Source of the DNA: Larix kaempferi
Taxonomy: Eukaryota > Streptophyta > Pinopsida > Pinales > Pinaceae
Length of the DNA: 64,000 bases
Direction: 5' to 3'
NCBI GenBank assembly: GCA_027924585.1
Contig: BSBM01002103.1
Coordinates: 248,001 to 312,000, forward strand
Shown: positions 11,729-22,030 of the stretch, piece by piece
How the letters are laid out: each line of letters opens with the position of its first letter
How positions within the stretch are numbered: the stretch's first letter is position 1
The notes under the pieces: generated by a model
The model's input: only the letters and a program-made list of their open reading frames with translations
Databases searched by the model: none
Told to the model about the DNA's origin: nothing
Position numbers and translations under genes: made by a program

Positions 11729-11812
11729 GCAGGTTTTGCAGAGGCAGTGTAATCAGTCCTCGGAGATCTTGCAAGTTTTGTAGAGGCAGTATAATCAGTC
11801 CTGAGGTGTACC
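11729..11812 (+). repeat. Short tandem pair in Copia-B
   Basis: Two 42-bp copies containing GAGGCAGTGTAATCAGTCCT (second copy GAGGCAGTATAATCAGTCCT). The AATCAGTCCT word also occurs in the 115-bp array of Copia-A. Confidence 0.75.
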
Positions 11813-12074
11813 TACTTGATGGCTTACTCGCAGAGATGATGAAGACCTACAAGAGGCTAGGCCTACATCCAGCATGAAAAAGGTCTGGCTCTATAGAAAT
11901 TCCTATGACGAGGAGAATTGAGAGATAGCACCAGTGATCGAGATGACGCGTACAGCAGCAGTGACGATAATGCTCTGTGACCCAGTGACGATGATCCAGC
12001 TCCAGAATTGAAGACTTGTTCCTATATGTATTGATGACCTGTGTCAAGAGAATACCTTCCTAGTTAAGAGGGAG
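11813..12074 (+). other. Conserved pre-LTR block of Copia-B
   Basis: A unique, non-repetitive block ending in a purine run (AAGAGGGAG) next to the LTR. It matches 12770-13030 of Copia-A closely, so it is the conserved 3' untranslated and polypurine region of the subfamily. Confidence 0.75.
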
Positions 12075-12706
12075 TGTTGATGTATTTGTAACTTCAGAAG
12101 ATATTCACTTGTATATTGTATTTGTACTTTATTGTATCCCCAACGGAGATGTATTATTCCTTCGATTGGAAGTGTCGTCAGTTGTACTTGCAAGTGTCGC
12201 AAATTATATTGTAAGTGTCGTAACTTATACTTGATGGGTTATTAGACCACCTTGATTGGGTCGGCCCTGTATGAGTCCTATGGGTTAAAGGGTTATTAGA
12301 CCACCCTAGTGGAGGTCGGCCCAATCAACATAATGTTAAGTGGTTAAGTTGGGGCCGACCTGGTTAGAGTTAAAAGGCAAGTCAAGTTAGCGTATAAATA
12401 GAGAGTGTGTCTCTCTCATTTTACACATTCTATTATTCACTCACTTCGCATTAGTGAGAGAAGAGGAGGGTGCGCACAAGTGGAGGAGAAGCATGCTGCT
12501 AAAGATATCTATCTCTTGGGTTTGATCATGGTGATCCTTGTATTGATGCTTATTCTATCTCTGAGCAAGTTGCGGGGTTTTTCACCTTCTTGGTTTTCCC
12601 CGGTGAAATGTTTTGTGTCTCTTGTCTCCTATGCTTGATATGTTGTACATGTTGTTCTTTCAGTTAAGATCCTAGATCTATTGAATTAAATGATGAAAAT
12701 CTAACA
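12075..12706 (+). repeat. Copia-B 3' LTR
   Basis: Opens TGTTGATGTA after the polypurine tract and ends AATCTAACA. It contains TATAAATA at 12393-12400. About 632 bp, near-identical in layout to 6391-7029. Confidence 0.93.
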
Positions 12707-13030
12707 ACATAAAGGATCCTGGGATGCTCTTGTCAGGTTTTGCAGATGTACATAATCAGTCCTGAGATTCCACCAGTTGCCACTCGTTGAGATGATGAAG
12801 ACCTACATGGAGGCTAGGCCTACATCCATCATGAAAAAGGGATGGCTCTATAGAACTTCCTATGACGAGAAGAATTGAGAGATAGAACCAGTGAACGAAA
12901 TGATGAGTACAACAGCAGTGACGATGGTGCTCTGTGATCCAGTGACGATGATTCAGCTCCAGTATTGAAGACTTGTGACTATATGTATTGATGACATGTG
13001 TCAAGAGAATACCTTCCTAGTTAAGAGGGA
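12707..13030 (+). other. Copia-A 3' noncoding region resumed
   Basis: The sequence interrupted at 6390 continues here after the second ACATA. It includes the conserved pre-LTR block and a polypurine tract (AAGAGGGA, 13023-13030). Confidence 0.85.
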
Positions 13031-13622
13031 TGTTGATGTATTTGTAACTTCGAAAGATATTCACTTGAATATTATATGTATTACATTTGTACTTTATTGT
13101 ATTCCCAACGGAGATGTATTATTCCTCCAATTGGAAGTGTCGGCATTTGTATTTGCAAGTGTCGCAAGTTATATTGTAAGTGTCGTAACTTATATTTGAT
13201 GGGTTATTAGACCACCTTGGTGGGGTCGGCCCTGTATGAGTCATGTGGATGGGTTATTAGGATTCCTTAGGAAGTCGGCCCAGTTAGGGTTAAAGGAAGG
13301 TCAATTCATTGTATAAATAGAGAGTGTGACTCTCTCATTCTATTCATTCACTCACTCATCCAACTCGCATAGTTGAGAGAGACGAGTGCGCACAAGTGGA
13401 GGAGGAGTAGCTGCTGGAGACATCTATCTTTTGGGATTCATATTGGTGATCTTTGTATTGGTGCTTATTCTATCTCTGAGGAAGTTGTGGGGTTTTTCAC
13501 CTTCTTGGTTCTCCCCGGTGAAATGCTTTATGTCTCTTGTCTCTTATGTTTGATATGTTGTACATGCTATTCTCTTAGTTAAGATCCTAGATCATATTGA
13601 ATTAAATGATGAAAAAATAACA
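13031..13622 (+). repeat. Copia-A 3' LTR
   Basis: Opens TGTTGATGTA, ends AAAATAACA, TATA box at 13312. It is followed by the TTTCA duplication. A few short indels against 1051-1626 show that this is the older of the two nested elements or has drifted further. Confidence 0.93.
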
Positions 13623-13627
13623 TTTCA

Positions 13628-14058
13628 TCGTCTCAATGTACATGAATATGTCTTTGTAGGACATGTGTTGTGAAGCTTATGGAGCCTCTTTCAACAAGAC
13701 TAGATCTAGCATACCAAATATGTAGCAATTGAGCTGGGGAGATAGGATTCCATGGTTGTAAATGAGCTCTCTAATGGCTGCAAATGAGTTATTCGATGGT
13801 TTCAAATGAGTTGTCTAATATATGCAAATGAGCTCTTTGATGGCTACAAAAGCATGGTTGCAACCTTCAACAAGACTGCATCTAGCATATCAACTATATA
13901 GCAACTTAGCTAAGGAGAGGATATCCATGGTTGCAAATGTGCTCTTTAATGGCTGCAAATGAGCTTTTTGATGGATGCAAAATCCCTTCTTTAACCTGCA
14001 AAAGCTTGATCCCTAACATAAAATCACTAGTACACTAACTAGTTTAGTACCCCTACTA
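13628..14058 (-). pseudogene. Interior of a minus-strand LTR element (right part)
   Basis: This sequence lies just inside a minus-strand primer site. It contains a repeated block: CAACAAGACT...CTAGCATA...AGCAA recurs at about 13692 and 13867, with GGCTGCAAATGAG-like words between. On the minus strand, parts read as coding with repeats (SLQHMDYKD / SQHMSYKD, shared with 1-1050). No known domain is recognised. Confidence 0.4.
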
Positions 14059-14069
14059 CTCTGATACCA
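14059..14069 (-). other. Minus-strand primer binding site
   Basis: On the minus strand this reads TGGTATCAGAG, the initiator-Met primer site, just after AATTCCACA. It marks the end of a minus-strand LTR at 14070. Confidence 0.7.
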
Positions 14070-14450
14070 TGTGGAATTTGGACATATAGATCTAGGCACA
14101 TAAACCAAAGAGATATATAGTAAAAATCAAATCAGCAAGCAACTAACCATGTAACAAATGATTTATGATAAATCATTACACAAAAACTAGAAGCAAATAA
14201 GAAGAAAAGAATGATGTATTTCATTAATTGTAATGAATGGAGGTGAACACAATATATAGCAAGCCAATCCGAATTAGGTCGGGAGGCTATTCGAAATGCT
14301 CATGCAATGCTTTGACACTTATCAAGCTTAACTATAACCAAAGACCCTTAGTTAGCCATGCAAAATCACCTAGACTGAATTTAACTAACCCAAGACTCCC
14401 CAATCACTAGTTTTGAATTAGTGATGTATAAGCAATTGACTGTATGTGCA
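14070..14450 (-). repeat. Probable minus-strand LTR
   Basis: On the minus strand the stretch ends in CCACA next to the primer site and has a TATA-like GCTATATATTG (about 14245-14260) in its middle. The far end is set at a TGCACATACA start at 14450 but is uncertain, because the next repeat begins there and no target duplication is visible. Confidence 0.4.
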
Positions 14451-15823
14451 TGAAAATCCCTAAAATCACTCAACTAGGATGCTGAGGGTTTGTTAGGGCT
14501 ATTTAGCGTTAGTTAGGACCTAGATTAGTGGAACGCGTCTAGTCCTCAACCAGTTCCAAGATCAGTCACTCCTAAAATCAAGGAAGAGTTCCTCAAACCA
14601 GGGAATGCGCCCCCAGTTCTAGGAATCCAACTCGTGGTTGAATCAAGCGATCAATTTGGATGAGGTATGTCGCCCATCATCAAGTCAATGTCTAGGTAGC
14701 TAGGTAGAGGGTTATTTTATCTAACACCTTCCTCTTGAAGGAGCTATCCATGGTGGGCCTTGGAGTTCATATTTTTCCATAATTAGGGTTTTTGGCTACT
14801 TCGACCTAGTATCAAGTTACTAGCCTCTTGCCCTAGTTAGTAAATATTAAATTTCCAAACTGAGTAGAGACGTTGACCTTGATCTCTAATTGCCCTAGGG
14901 TTGGAAATATTAAGGTCATAAGCCCTTCCCTTCACCTTTTTTATCAAAATTCTCTAGTACATTTTATTACAAAAATTATAATATCAAAAAAGCCCTAAAA
15001 AATTTTAAAAATTTATATCAAAATATACTTGGAAATTGGAAATTCTTCTCCCACAAAAAGATGTGCCCTAGTTGAATTAATGGTGGATCTTGAAGGGCGT
15101 TTTTATCTTGTGGTTTATTTGTGAGATATATTTATATTTGTGCCAACTAGGGTTTTGTATTGTAGATTTGCTATTGCAGGTACAATAGGTACATTGATCT
15201 TTTAGGCAAGTTGAAGGCCAGAAAAATGGTTTCCAGGCCTATTTTGACCTCTAGGGGGTTGGAAGTTCACTGGTAATGTGTTAAGCGGGACCACTCTCTA
15301 TTCGAGTGTTGTTATAAATCATATATCAGATATGATATTCTATTTTCAGAACTTTTTAGAGGCGTCCTCTAGTTCACCCTCTTGATCATCCCCCCTACCC
15401 TACTACACAAGGTACATCTTATACAGTAAGGGTGACATTGTTATGATTGATTTTTATCAAGTTTTCTGAGATATATTCATTGTTGCAATCTTATAAAAGT
15501 AGGGACATTTTGACGTTACATTTCTTGGGATCCATGATAAATATATGTTCCTCTCCTTTAGTGATTATTATGTTTCATTATTTTGACTCCATAAGGAATT
15601 AATCTATGCCGAGAGGTTTCTTGGGAAACATGTTTGTGTATTCTCTAGGGAATCACAAATATTTTTCACCAAGTTCTAGGGACTCCCCCTTGGTCTCAAG
15701 TGTTGACATAAAGCATTCAAAAAGCTAGGCCGAGGTGACATTGGACTCTAGCTTCTCCCATGCTTGCCACTCATCACACGATGATCCACAAATTTATCAT
15801 GGATGTTATTTTGAATGATAACA
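14451..15823 (+). repeat. Diverged LTR-like repeat, copy 1
   Basis: About 1.37 kb without coding. It shares ordered landmarks with 31776-33194: CCTAAA near the start, TCTTGAAGG...GGGCCTTGG, a TTTGACTCCA-AAGG...AAGAGGTTTCT block, and the end GGATGTTA...AACA. At 31776 the copy is followed by a primer site; here none follows, so this is likely a solo or 3' LTR. No target duplication was found. Confidence 0.45.
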
Positions 15824-16782
15824 AGTAGCATCCTCACCCAAAGTAGTTGTGAAGAAAAGAATCTGAATTCATGACAGTACCTAGTAGGTGTAGAGATTCC
15901 CAACCTACTGGACCATAGTATTCAAATCCATCCCAAGAGAGGCTATCCAATTCAAGTAATAATAAATTTGAAGTTCTTGGAAATCTACAAGCCACAGACA
16001 AGGAAATCGAAAGGGAAGACATTTGTTAAAAGACCCCTACCCTAGAACAACTCATCTTGAAGGTGGTGCAGGTACATTCCAAGCAAATCTAGAGTTCAAT
16101 GCCCCAAAAGAAGGGAAGGAAGTGAAGGAGGGAACAAAAGAAGTAGAGAAATCAGAGGAGGAAGAGGAAGAAGCCCAGTGGAAAGAGGGAAAAGATTTGG
16201 AGCCAAGAAATAATGTAGTCCCCCTCCCATTGTTCCAATGCAACATGATCTTCCAACTGAGGCATTTGAATCTCTTACTTTCCTCTAAGTCCTAAAGAAA
16301 CCTCGAAATCCCTCCTCTTCACTCACAAGGGGAAGGAGATCTATCCAAGACATGAAGGAATCTAAGGCGGATTGAATCATTATCCTAACAAGCCATCTTT
16401 GGATTCTACCCTATTTCATGGGGGTATTATTATCCACAAACAATAATTGTTTATTATTTATGCATTCTATTATGTAATCAATATGTAAGAATTTATCATT
16501 GTACTCAAGAATGTGACAAAAAGAGTCCATAGGGAGTTCATATTCTCTCCCCCTACTATTCGATGGGAAGAGAAAAGAACTGCAAGTCATAATCCTCCTT
16601 CTAAAGCTTTGTATTATCAAGTTGTGTAGTGCAACTACAACACTTTTTTAATACAAACTCTAACTGAATATGATTTTTTGTATGTGTGTATGAAATACTT
16701 TACAGCGTATTTTTATGAAAAAATAACTTTACATGAGTGATTGTATGGCATCAATCAAATTTAATGAAATACATCCAATTAT
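15824..16782. other. Unassigned stretch with one small acidic ORF
   Basis: An ORF at 16023-16295 (90 codons, plus) encodes a Glu/Lys-rich segment with an EEEEEEA run and no recognisable domain. The remainder is AT-rich and without coding signs. I cannot assign the ORF; it may be a decayed retroelement gag-like fragment. Confidence 0.3.
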
Positions 16783-16800
16783 TTGGTTGTTGAAATTGTT
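16783..16800. repeat. Target-site duplication, left copy
   Basis: TTGGTTGTTGAAATTGTT is repeated exactly at 17960-17977. The last bases merge with the adjoining T-run, so its true length is 16-18 bp, as expected for LINE-mediated insertion. Confidence 0.8.
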
Positions 16801-17959
16801 TTTTTTGTAAGCTATTGGATTACCTTCTATTAGTACGTAAAATACATAGTATAGAAAAATAGTCCTCCGGTTGGTCTTCAACAAGGGAAACCAAACCAAC
16901 CAAGAAGGCTAGAATTTAGTTTGGTAGTAATGCTAATATCCAAAAAGAACATAATTTTATGGGAGAGAGGCCTGCCCTAAGTGAATGGGAAACCAAATCC
17001 CTCTTCTCCCATCAAAACAAAAAACAAGCTTGGAATTTATCTTAACAATCTAAAATGCTTTACAATAGATAACATTATGGAGGACGACTACCTAGAGATA
17101 AACAAAAATAGGGTGTCTAAGAATAACCAACTTAATTGTAATGTCCTTCATTTGGAGAAATAGAAATATGATCGAAGAAAGACCTACCAGACTTATGTTG
17201 CTCCATATGAAGCAAAGTGTTGGTAGCATCTACTAAAATGTCTAGCTTATGGTAGAGACTGGCAATGTCCTCTTGTATGGCCTTGATGACTAGCAGAATA
17301 CTAGCATGTAGGTGGTCCCTCTCCATTAATGATTGGCCAAGTCTTCATTGTCCAATAAGGATTCATGGCTCAAGATGGAGAGGAACCATGAGAACCAGAA
17401 CCAGTTTGAGCTTCCTTCCCCCCCTACCCTTCAACAGTCTCCATTGCCTCCTTTGAGAGAAACACAACGTCTACAGCTTCAAACTCCTACCGAATAGAGA
17501 AGAGGATCTCCCTTCTAAAATTTCCATCACCAAAGGAGCTCTACAAATTCCCTTGCCATGCTAACTACGAACTTGTTGCCGAAGAGGCATGGCAGAGGTG
17601 CCCTTTGCTGCCAGAACACTAATCCCCAACCAAGAAACTAGCCTCACTGACGAGGAGCTAACGAGAGAGGGTCTATGCTTGAGAATGTCAGGGTCCCACG
17701 GAAAATTGGCATCCATCTCAACCCAAATGACCTCCCAAATATCAGTGAAACCTAGCCTAAAACCCCTGCCATTTCCCATTAATCTCTGTAAGCTCACACA
17801 TGCTCCCGAAGGATAGAGCCTCTATTGAGCTCACCACTCTTCATCTGCATCAGCATTTAATCCTAGGGGCAAGTCATGTACCTCCAATCACCATCGAGGG
17901 ACTCATGCACCACCTCCTAGAACGTGGTGGGTTGGCACATTGACACTCGCATTGTGGAG
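16801..17959 (-). mobile_element. Minus-strand non-LTR retroposon with poly(A)
   Basis: A run of eight T at 16799-16806 is a poly(A) tail on the minus strand, and an 18-bp duplication flanks the insert. The minus strand carries broken open stretches: 17797-17561 (with GFTDIWEVIWVEMDANFPW) and 17326-17132 (with HASILLVIKAIQEDIASLYH). I do not recognise them; a 5'-truncated LINE or a retrocopied host transcript are both possible. Confidence 0.65.
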
Positions 17960-18066
17960 TTGGTTGTTGAAATTGTTATCTAATGAAGTATATCCAATTA
18001 TTTGGCACTTGATATGTGTTATTATGTTGGTGTGTACATGTGGAATCTATCCCAAACATCTTGTGA

Positions 18067-18217
18067 AATGAATCTCATATGAAATCTACCATAGATCAAT
18101 GTTTTCCTATCAACTACCCAGCTTCAACCATGTAAGCTACAATAACAAATGAATCTCGTATCAAATCTCCTATACATCGTGTTGTGACGTCGACTACCAA
18201 GCTTCAACCATTGATGT
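18067..18217. repeat. Diverged tandem pair of about 80 bp
   Basis: AAATGAATCTCATATGAAAT...CTACCCAGCTTCAACCAT is followed by AAATGAATCTCGTATCAAAT...CTACCAAGCTTCAACCAT. An old local duplication, with no coding. Confidence 0.6.
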
Positions 18218-18622
18218 AATAATGCTAAGAATCACGTAAAGATGAAATGGATAGGAGAAAATTGATAAAAGAATCCTCAAATGTGCTCCAGTCGAGATTT
18301 TTAATCCATTTATTACTTTTTAGCTGGTTGTAAGTTCTCCCATTTGTTGTGAACAATGTTTCAACTTTTTATCCATTTATGACTTTTAGCCAACCATAGG
18401 TGCTCCCATTCAAACTTTATTTTCTATATTTGGTGGCATTGAATTAACTAATAAGTGCAATCCATTCATTCTTTGTCGTCCATAAAATTTAATAATATAC
18501 CAGGTACTTCCCATTCAAATTGAGATTTATTAGACTTGGGTTTACATTACATTTAATTCATATCATATATTTCAAGTCTTAAATCATCTCCAAAATACAA
18601 CCGAATCCAAAACTAAGTCACA

Positions 18623-18756
18623 TGGTTTAGGTTCGAATTCGATTTTAGCAACCATGAAATTCGATTTGAATTCAAATTTATTGATGAGATGGTTTGGGTT
18701 CGAATTCGATTTTAGCAACCATGAAATTCAATTTGAATTCAAATTTATTGATGAGA
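18623..18756. repeat. 67-bp tandem duplication
   Basis: Two almost identical 67-bp copies, each with TTCGAATTCGATTTTAGCAA and TTGAATTCAAATTTATTGAT. The repeated AATTC words form small inverted repeats. No coding. Confidence 0.85.
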
Positions 18757-18769
18757 TTCGTGTTGCCAG

Positions 18770-19175
18770 GTGCAATTAATTCCTCCCGTCATCCGATCAA
18801 ATCAATTTTGTACGTTGTTTATTTTGTAAGTTGTTTACTTATACGACGGTATTGTTCTGTAGTTGGAAACGTAATGTATTAGCTCTAATATTGCAGGGAG
18901 AAGCTTGCTGAAGAAGCCTCTAGAGTAGGCACCATTTCCCATGCTGTAGACGCATCTAGAGATGGTTTACATCTCAGGAGTTGGGAAAACAACAGTCTAG
19001 TTTATATGTATTCGTTGTAATAGTTTTTGGTTAGAAGAGAGGAGGAATGAAATATATTCACTTTTGAGTTCCTTTCTGTCTGTAAATTTTGTAGTTTCAA
19101 TTTTGTTTTTTATTGCTTCTTTGATGTTAAACAATTCTTGCAATGTAGCCTGTCTATGCTTCCGTCCGTCTCACA
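18770..19175 (+). repeat. Possible LTR end region
   Basis: A CT/T-rich stretch ends CTCACA directly before a primer-site-like sequence at 19178. Its left end is unknown and no second copy is seen in the window. Confidence 0.3.
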
Positions 19176-19177
19176 AT

Positions 19178-19188
19178 TGGTATTAGAG
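19178..19188 (+). other. Candidate primer binding site
   Basis: TGGTATTAGAG matches the initiator-Met site with one C-to-T change, two bases after a CA end. On its own this is only suggestive. Confidence 0.4.
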
Positions 19189-20256
19189 AAAACACAGGCT
19201 ATGTCTGCTGCTGAATGTGAGAAGTCTGAACTATCGTTTATCATCCTTGTTGCCACCGGTGTGAAGGGATGCCAAATGGGGAGTCTGTCAAATCTCTATG
19301 CGCAAATCTAGTATGGACTGAGATGTGTGCAGCTATGTACAGCTAGAAGTTAGAGATTTAGGGCCACGCCCTCTAGTGTGTACAGGGCCTACGTATCTGG
19401 GCCACAAGGAATATATGCTAACTGAGGAGAGGGCTGAAGCCCATGGCGACAATGCGAAGAGACTGGAAGTCGAGTCCAGTAAAGAAAAGAAAGAATTGAA
19501 GATTTTGGTGCATATGCTCCTGTAGAGGTTAGTAGAGCAGAAGCTTAATCGTGTTGACCATTGCAGCAGTTGTTAGGAACCCAAGCCTGCAGAGTGGTAA
19601 GTGAAATAGAGGCCGAAGCCTGTGATAATGTGTATAACCTTTAAGAATAACTAATTCGTCTTTATGTAGCTATTGGTGAGCCGAAGCCACCATGAATAAA
19701 TTGAGCATTTTTCAGAAGGAAGCCCTCATGTGCCTGCACTGGCAGAGAGCAGCCGTGTAGAAGATAAGGGTTGTAGCTCGTGTTTATAGAAATTGAAACC
19801 AGAGGAGTTGAATCTCTGTGTATTGACAATCTGTGGTTCGAACTTCGAAGACTGCAAGGAATCAAATTGCAAAAGAGTTATGGGTCACCAACGAAGAGTG
19901 AAAGAGATTAGAAGAAGGAACATAAAGGCAGAGGCACAATATCTTGCAAAGATATATGGTAAGATTTCTGTTGTAGTAGATTTGAAGATCGAAGAAGTTC
20001 ATCTAAATTTGCCACTAATTCCAGTTTTTCTCAGGTAAGGATTATGAGTTTTGGACTATTAAAATGAAAATTGTGCTTCACACAGAAGCGTTATTGAATT
20101 TTTTTTAAATGAATGTAATGGATTCCATAATGAGGCAAATGATGCCTCGACATTATATCTCATTCAACAAGCCATGGAAGACAGCATTTTCACGTTGTTG
20201 CTGATGCAACCAGTGCTAAAGAAGCCTAGGAAAGCTGGAGCAGAGAATTTGGTGTA

Positions 20257-20838
20257 ATGGGGAGAAACACCAAACAGCATCAACCTGAGCTACATGGGGT
20301 TGAAAGTCAGAATGTTGATGCAGTTGTCATGAATAATGCTGATAATTCTGATGAGGTTAATGAACTACCTGCTGAAGCAGAAGAAAAGATTAAAGATGCA
20401 AAGAATGAAGATGAAGAAAAAGAGAACAACAATGAAGAAAAGTTTTTGATTGAAGATGAGAGCAACCCTGTAGATGTTGCAATATTATATAAAACAGAAT
20501 TTGAAGTTGAAGAGAAAGTTGTGGTTGAACATGAAGTTAAAGCCTATGAACCTAATGAAGATGTTAAAGAATTAGAAAATTTTCAAGATGATATAGATGG
20601 AGCTAAAGCACATGCAATTGAAGAAAAGTTTACAAAAATTTTAACAACTGAAGAAGAAACTGATATTGAAAAAGGATCAATTTATGAAGAATTTTTTAGT
20701 AAAGCTCAGCTAATTGAAATTGAAATTGAGAAAAAAAAGAAATTGATTCTTAAAATGATGATTAAAATGATGAATGGTGAAGAAGGTATACTTTCTGTTG
20801 AATGTAATGCAGATGACAATGTTGTATATGCTGCTTAG
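20257..20838 (+). CDS. Unidentified acidic protein, 193 aa
   Basis: An intact ORF starting MGRNTKQHQPELHGVESQN. It is very rich in Glu, Lys, Asp and Asn, with long helical, coiled-coil-like stretches (EEKIKDAKNEDEEKENNNEE near residues 42-61) and no Cys-His motif, signal peptide or membrane span. It lies about 1.1 kb downstream of a candidate primer site, so it may be the remnant ORF of a non-autonomous LTR element; a decayed host gene is the alternative. The frame is uninterrupted, but its composition alone can keep frames open. Function unknown. Confidence 0.4.
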   Translation: MGRNTKQHQPELHGVESQNVDAVVMNNADNSDEVNELPAEAEEKIKDAKNEDEEKENNNEEKFLIEDESNPVDVAILYKTEFEVEEKVVVEHEVKAYEPNEDVKELENFQDDIDGAKAHAIEEKFTKILTTEEETDIEKGSIYEEFFSKAQLIEIEIEKKKKLILKMMIKMMNGEEGILSVECNADDNVVYAA

Positions 20839-20918
20839 ACTCTGAAAATTTGGACAACAGTGGAAGATGGAGAAGCCGCAGAAATTTTTTATACAGAAGA
20901 TAATAAAACTCTTGAACA

Positions 20919-21430
20919 ATGATGGAAGAAATGGTAAAAATTTGTACAAAATTAAAATCAACAGAAAAATTGTTGAATGGAGAAGCAAAGAATGCAAATG
21001 AAGAAGCTATCAGTTTAATGGCAGCTTGTATAGTAGAAGAAATTAAAGCAGAAATTAATGTTTATGATGCTGAAATGGCAACACTGAAGCTGCAGATCTT
21101 GAACAAGATGTAATGAGCATTTTTTAACAAAGAAATATTGAAGAACAGTTTTTGAGTGAAATTTATATGACATAGAGTGCTGAAGAAATTAGATATTACT
21201 TTGAATTGATGTTATGGCAGCAGACTAATGAACAATTTAAAGACTGTGTAACAGTTGAAGATAATATGTATATCTTTAATGTGCCCACAATATATAATTT
21301 GAAACAACCGAAATCTGAGCATGAAGCTGAAATGATGAAGCACATATTACAATTGACAGATTCCAAGCGCAACTGGCAGAAAGCCGTTGAAAATTTTGAA
21401 GATGCTTACGGAAGCATAGAGATCCATTGA
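20919..21430 (+). pseudogene. Continuation of the acidic ORF in other frames
   Basis: Two further open pieces (20919-21113 and 21206-21430) have the same acidic, helical character, for example EEISLMAACIVEEIKAE-like text and KHILQLTDSKRNWQKAVENF. They lie in different frames from each other and from 20257-20838, consistent with one longer reading frame broken by indels. No domain recognised. Confidence 0.35.
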
Positions 21431-21539
21431 GTAAGATATGGTCTTTCAAACTCTAATATGAACTCAGGGTCTGCTCATGGTTGGTTTTATAACAGCGACT
21501 GCCATCTAAGGCTCCGCAAGCAATCTCATTGATGACAAA

Positions 21540-22030
21540 TGTCCTCCCTGAGCTACAAACTGGCGACCATTAAGCATATTTTTGGGGATTGCCAATTTGC
21601 TCGTCAATGCTGGAATATTATCCAAAAGAAGCTCTCCTCCACATGGAATATTATCCAAAAGAAGCTCTCCTCGTCAATTTGCATACATGCATGGAATCAT
21701 TCATTGGAAAGCAGCTCTCCTCCACTCACATCTGCTTGCTCTAGTCCTGTCTCGGAGTTTGGGGTCGCATGCAGGTTCTAACTTTGCTGTCTATTTGGAA
21801 ATTGTGTTTTACGTTTCTACTTCGTGGTTCTAGCAGCTCTGTCTCCTCTTTCCAAAAGATATTCTTGGAAGAATTATGTCCTCATATTTCAGCTTCAGCT
21901 TACTCTGACTTTATTGCAGCGTCAACCTCAATAGGCCAGAGATGATCTGGTGTATTCTTTGTACATAGTGTTTTATTTGTGATACAAAAAATATTTTCTC
22001 ATATTAAGAAATAACAAATTGAAAAAAAAA
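21540..22030 (+). mobile_element. LINE 3' end with zf-RVT-type remnant and poly(A)
   Basis: The text IKHIFGDCQFARQCWNIIQKKL is typical of the C-terminal zinc-binding domain (zf-RVT) of plant LINE ORF2. It is followed by untranslated sequence ending TTTGTGATACAAAAAATA and, at 22020-22029, a poly(A) run. A 33-bp tandem duplication (21611-21643 and 21644-21676) repeats eleven codons. The 5' side is truncated and no clear target duplication was found. Confidence 0.65.

Larger units (their letters stand above)
6391..12706 (+). mobile_element. Copia-B, inner non-autonomous Ty1/Copia element
   Basis: A 6.3-kb element inserted in the 3' noncoding region of Copia-A, in the same orientation. LTRs are 6391-7029 and 12075-12706, with primer site, gag stub, the same gag-pol replacement segment, RT-RH, a tandem array and polypurine tract. 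By eye its two LTRs agree at roughly 95%. It belongs to the same subfamily as Copia-A and lacks the same genes. The matching deletion in both, with independent target duplications, means this deleted form was itself mobile. Confidence 0.94.
1051..13622 (+). mobile_element. Copia-A, outer non-autonomous Ty1/Copia element (interrupted)
   Basis: This LTR retrotransposon is bounded by TG...CA LTRs (1051-1626 and 13031-13622) and the duplication TTTCA. Its own sequence is 1051-6390 plus 12712-13622. The middle is Copia-B, with the duplicated ACATA at 12707-12711. Order: LTR, initiator-Met primer site, about 2.6 kb of leader with a gag stub, RT-RH with five in-frame stops, a 3' noncoding region with 115-bp tandem repeats, polypurine tract and LTR. 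Protease and integrase are absent and gag is reduced to about 50 codons, so it could only have moved using proteins from a relative. Base-perfect duplications and collinear halves make the structural call firm. Confidence 0.93.
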
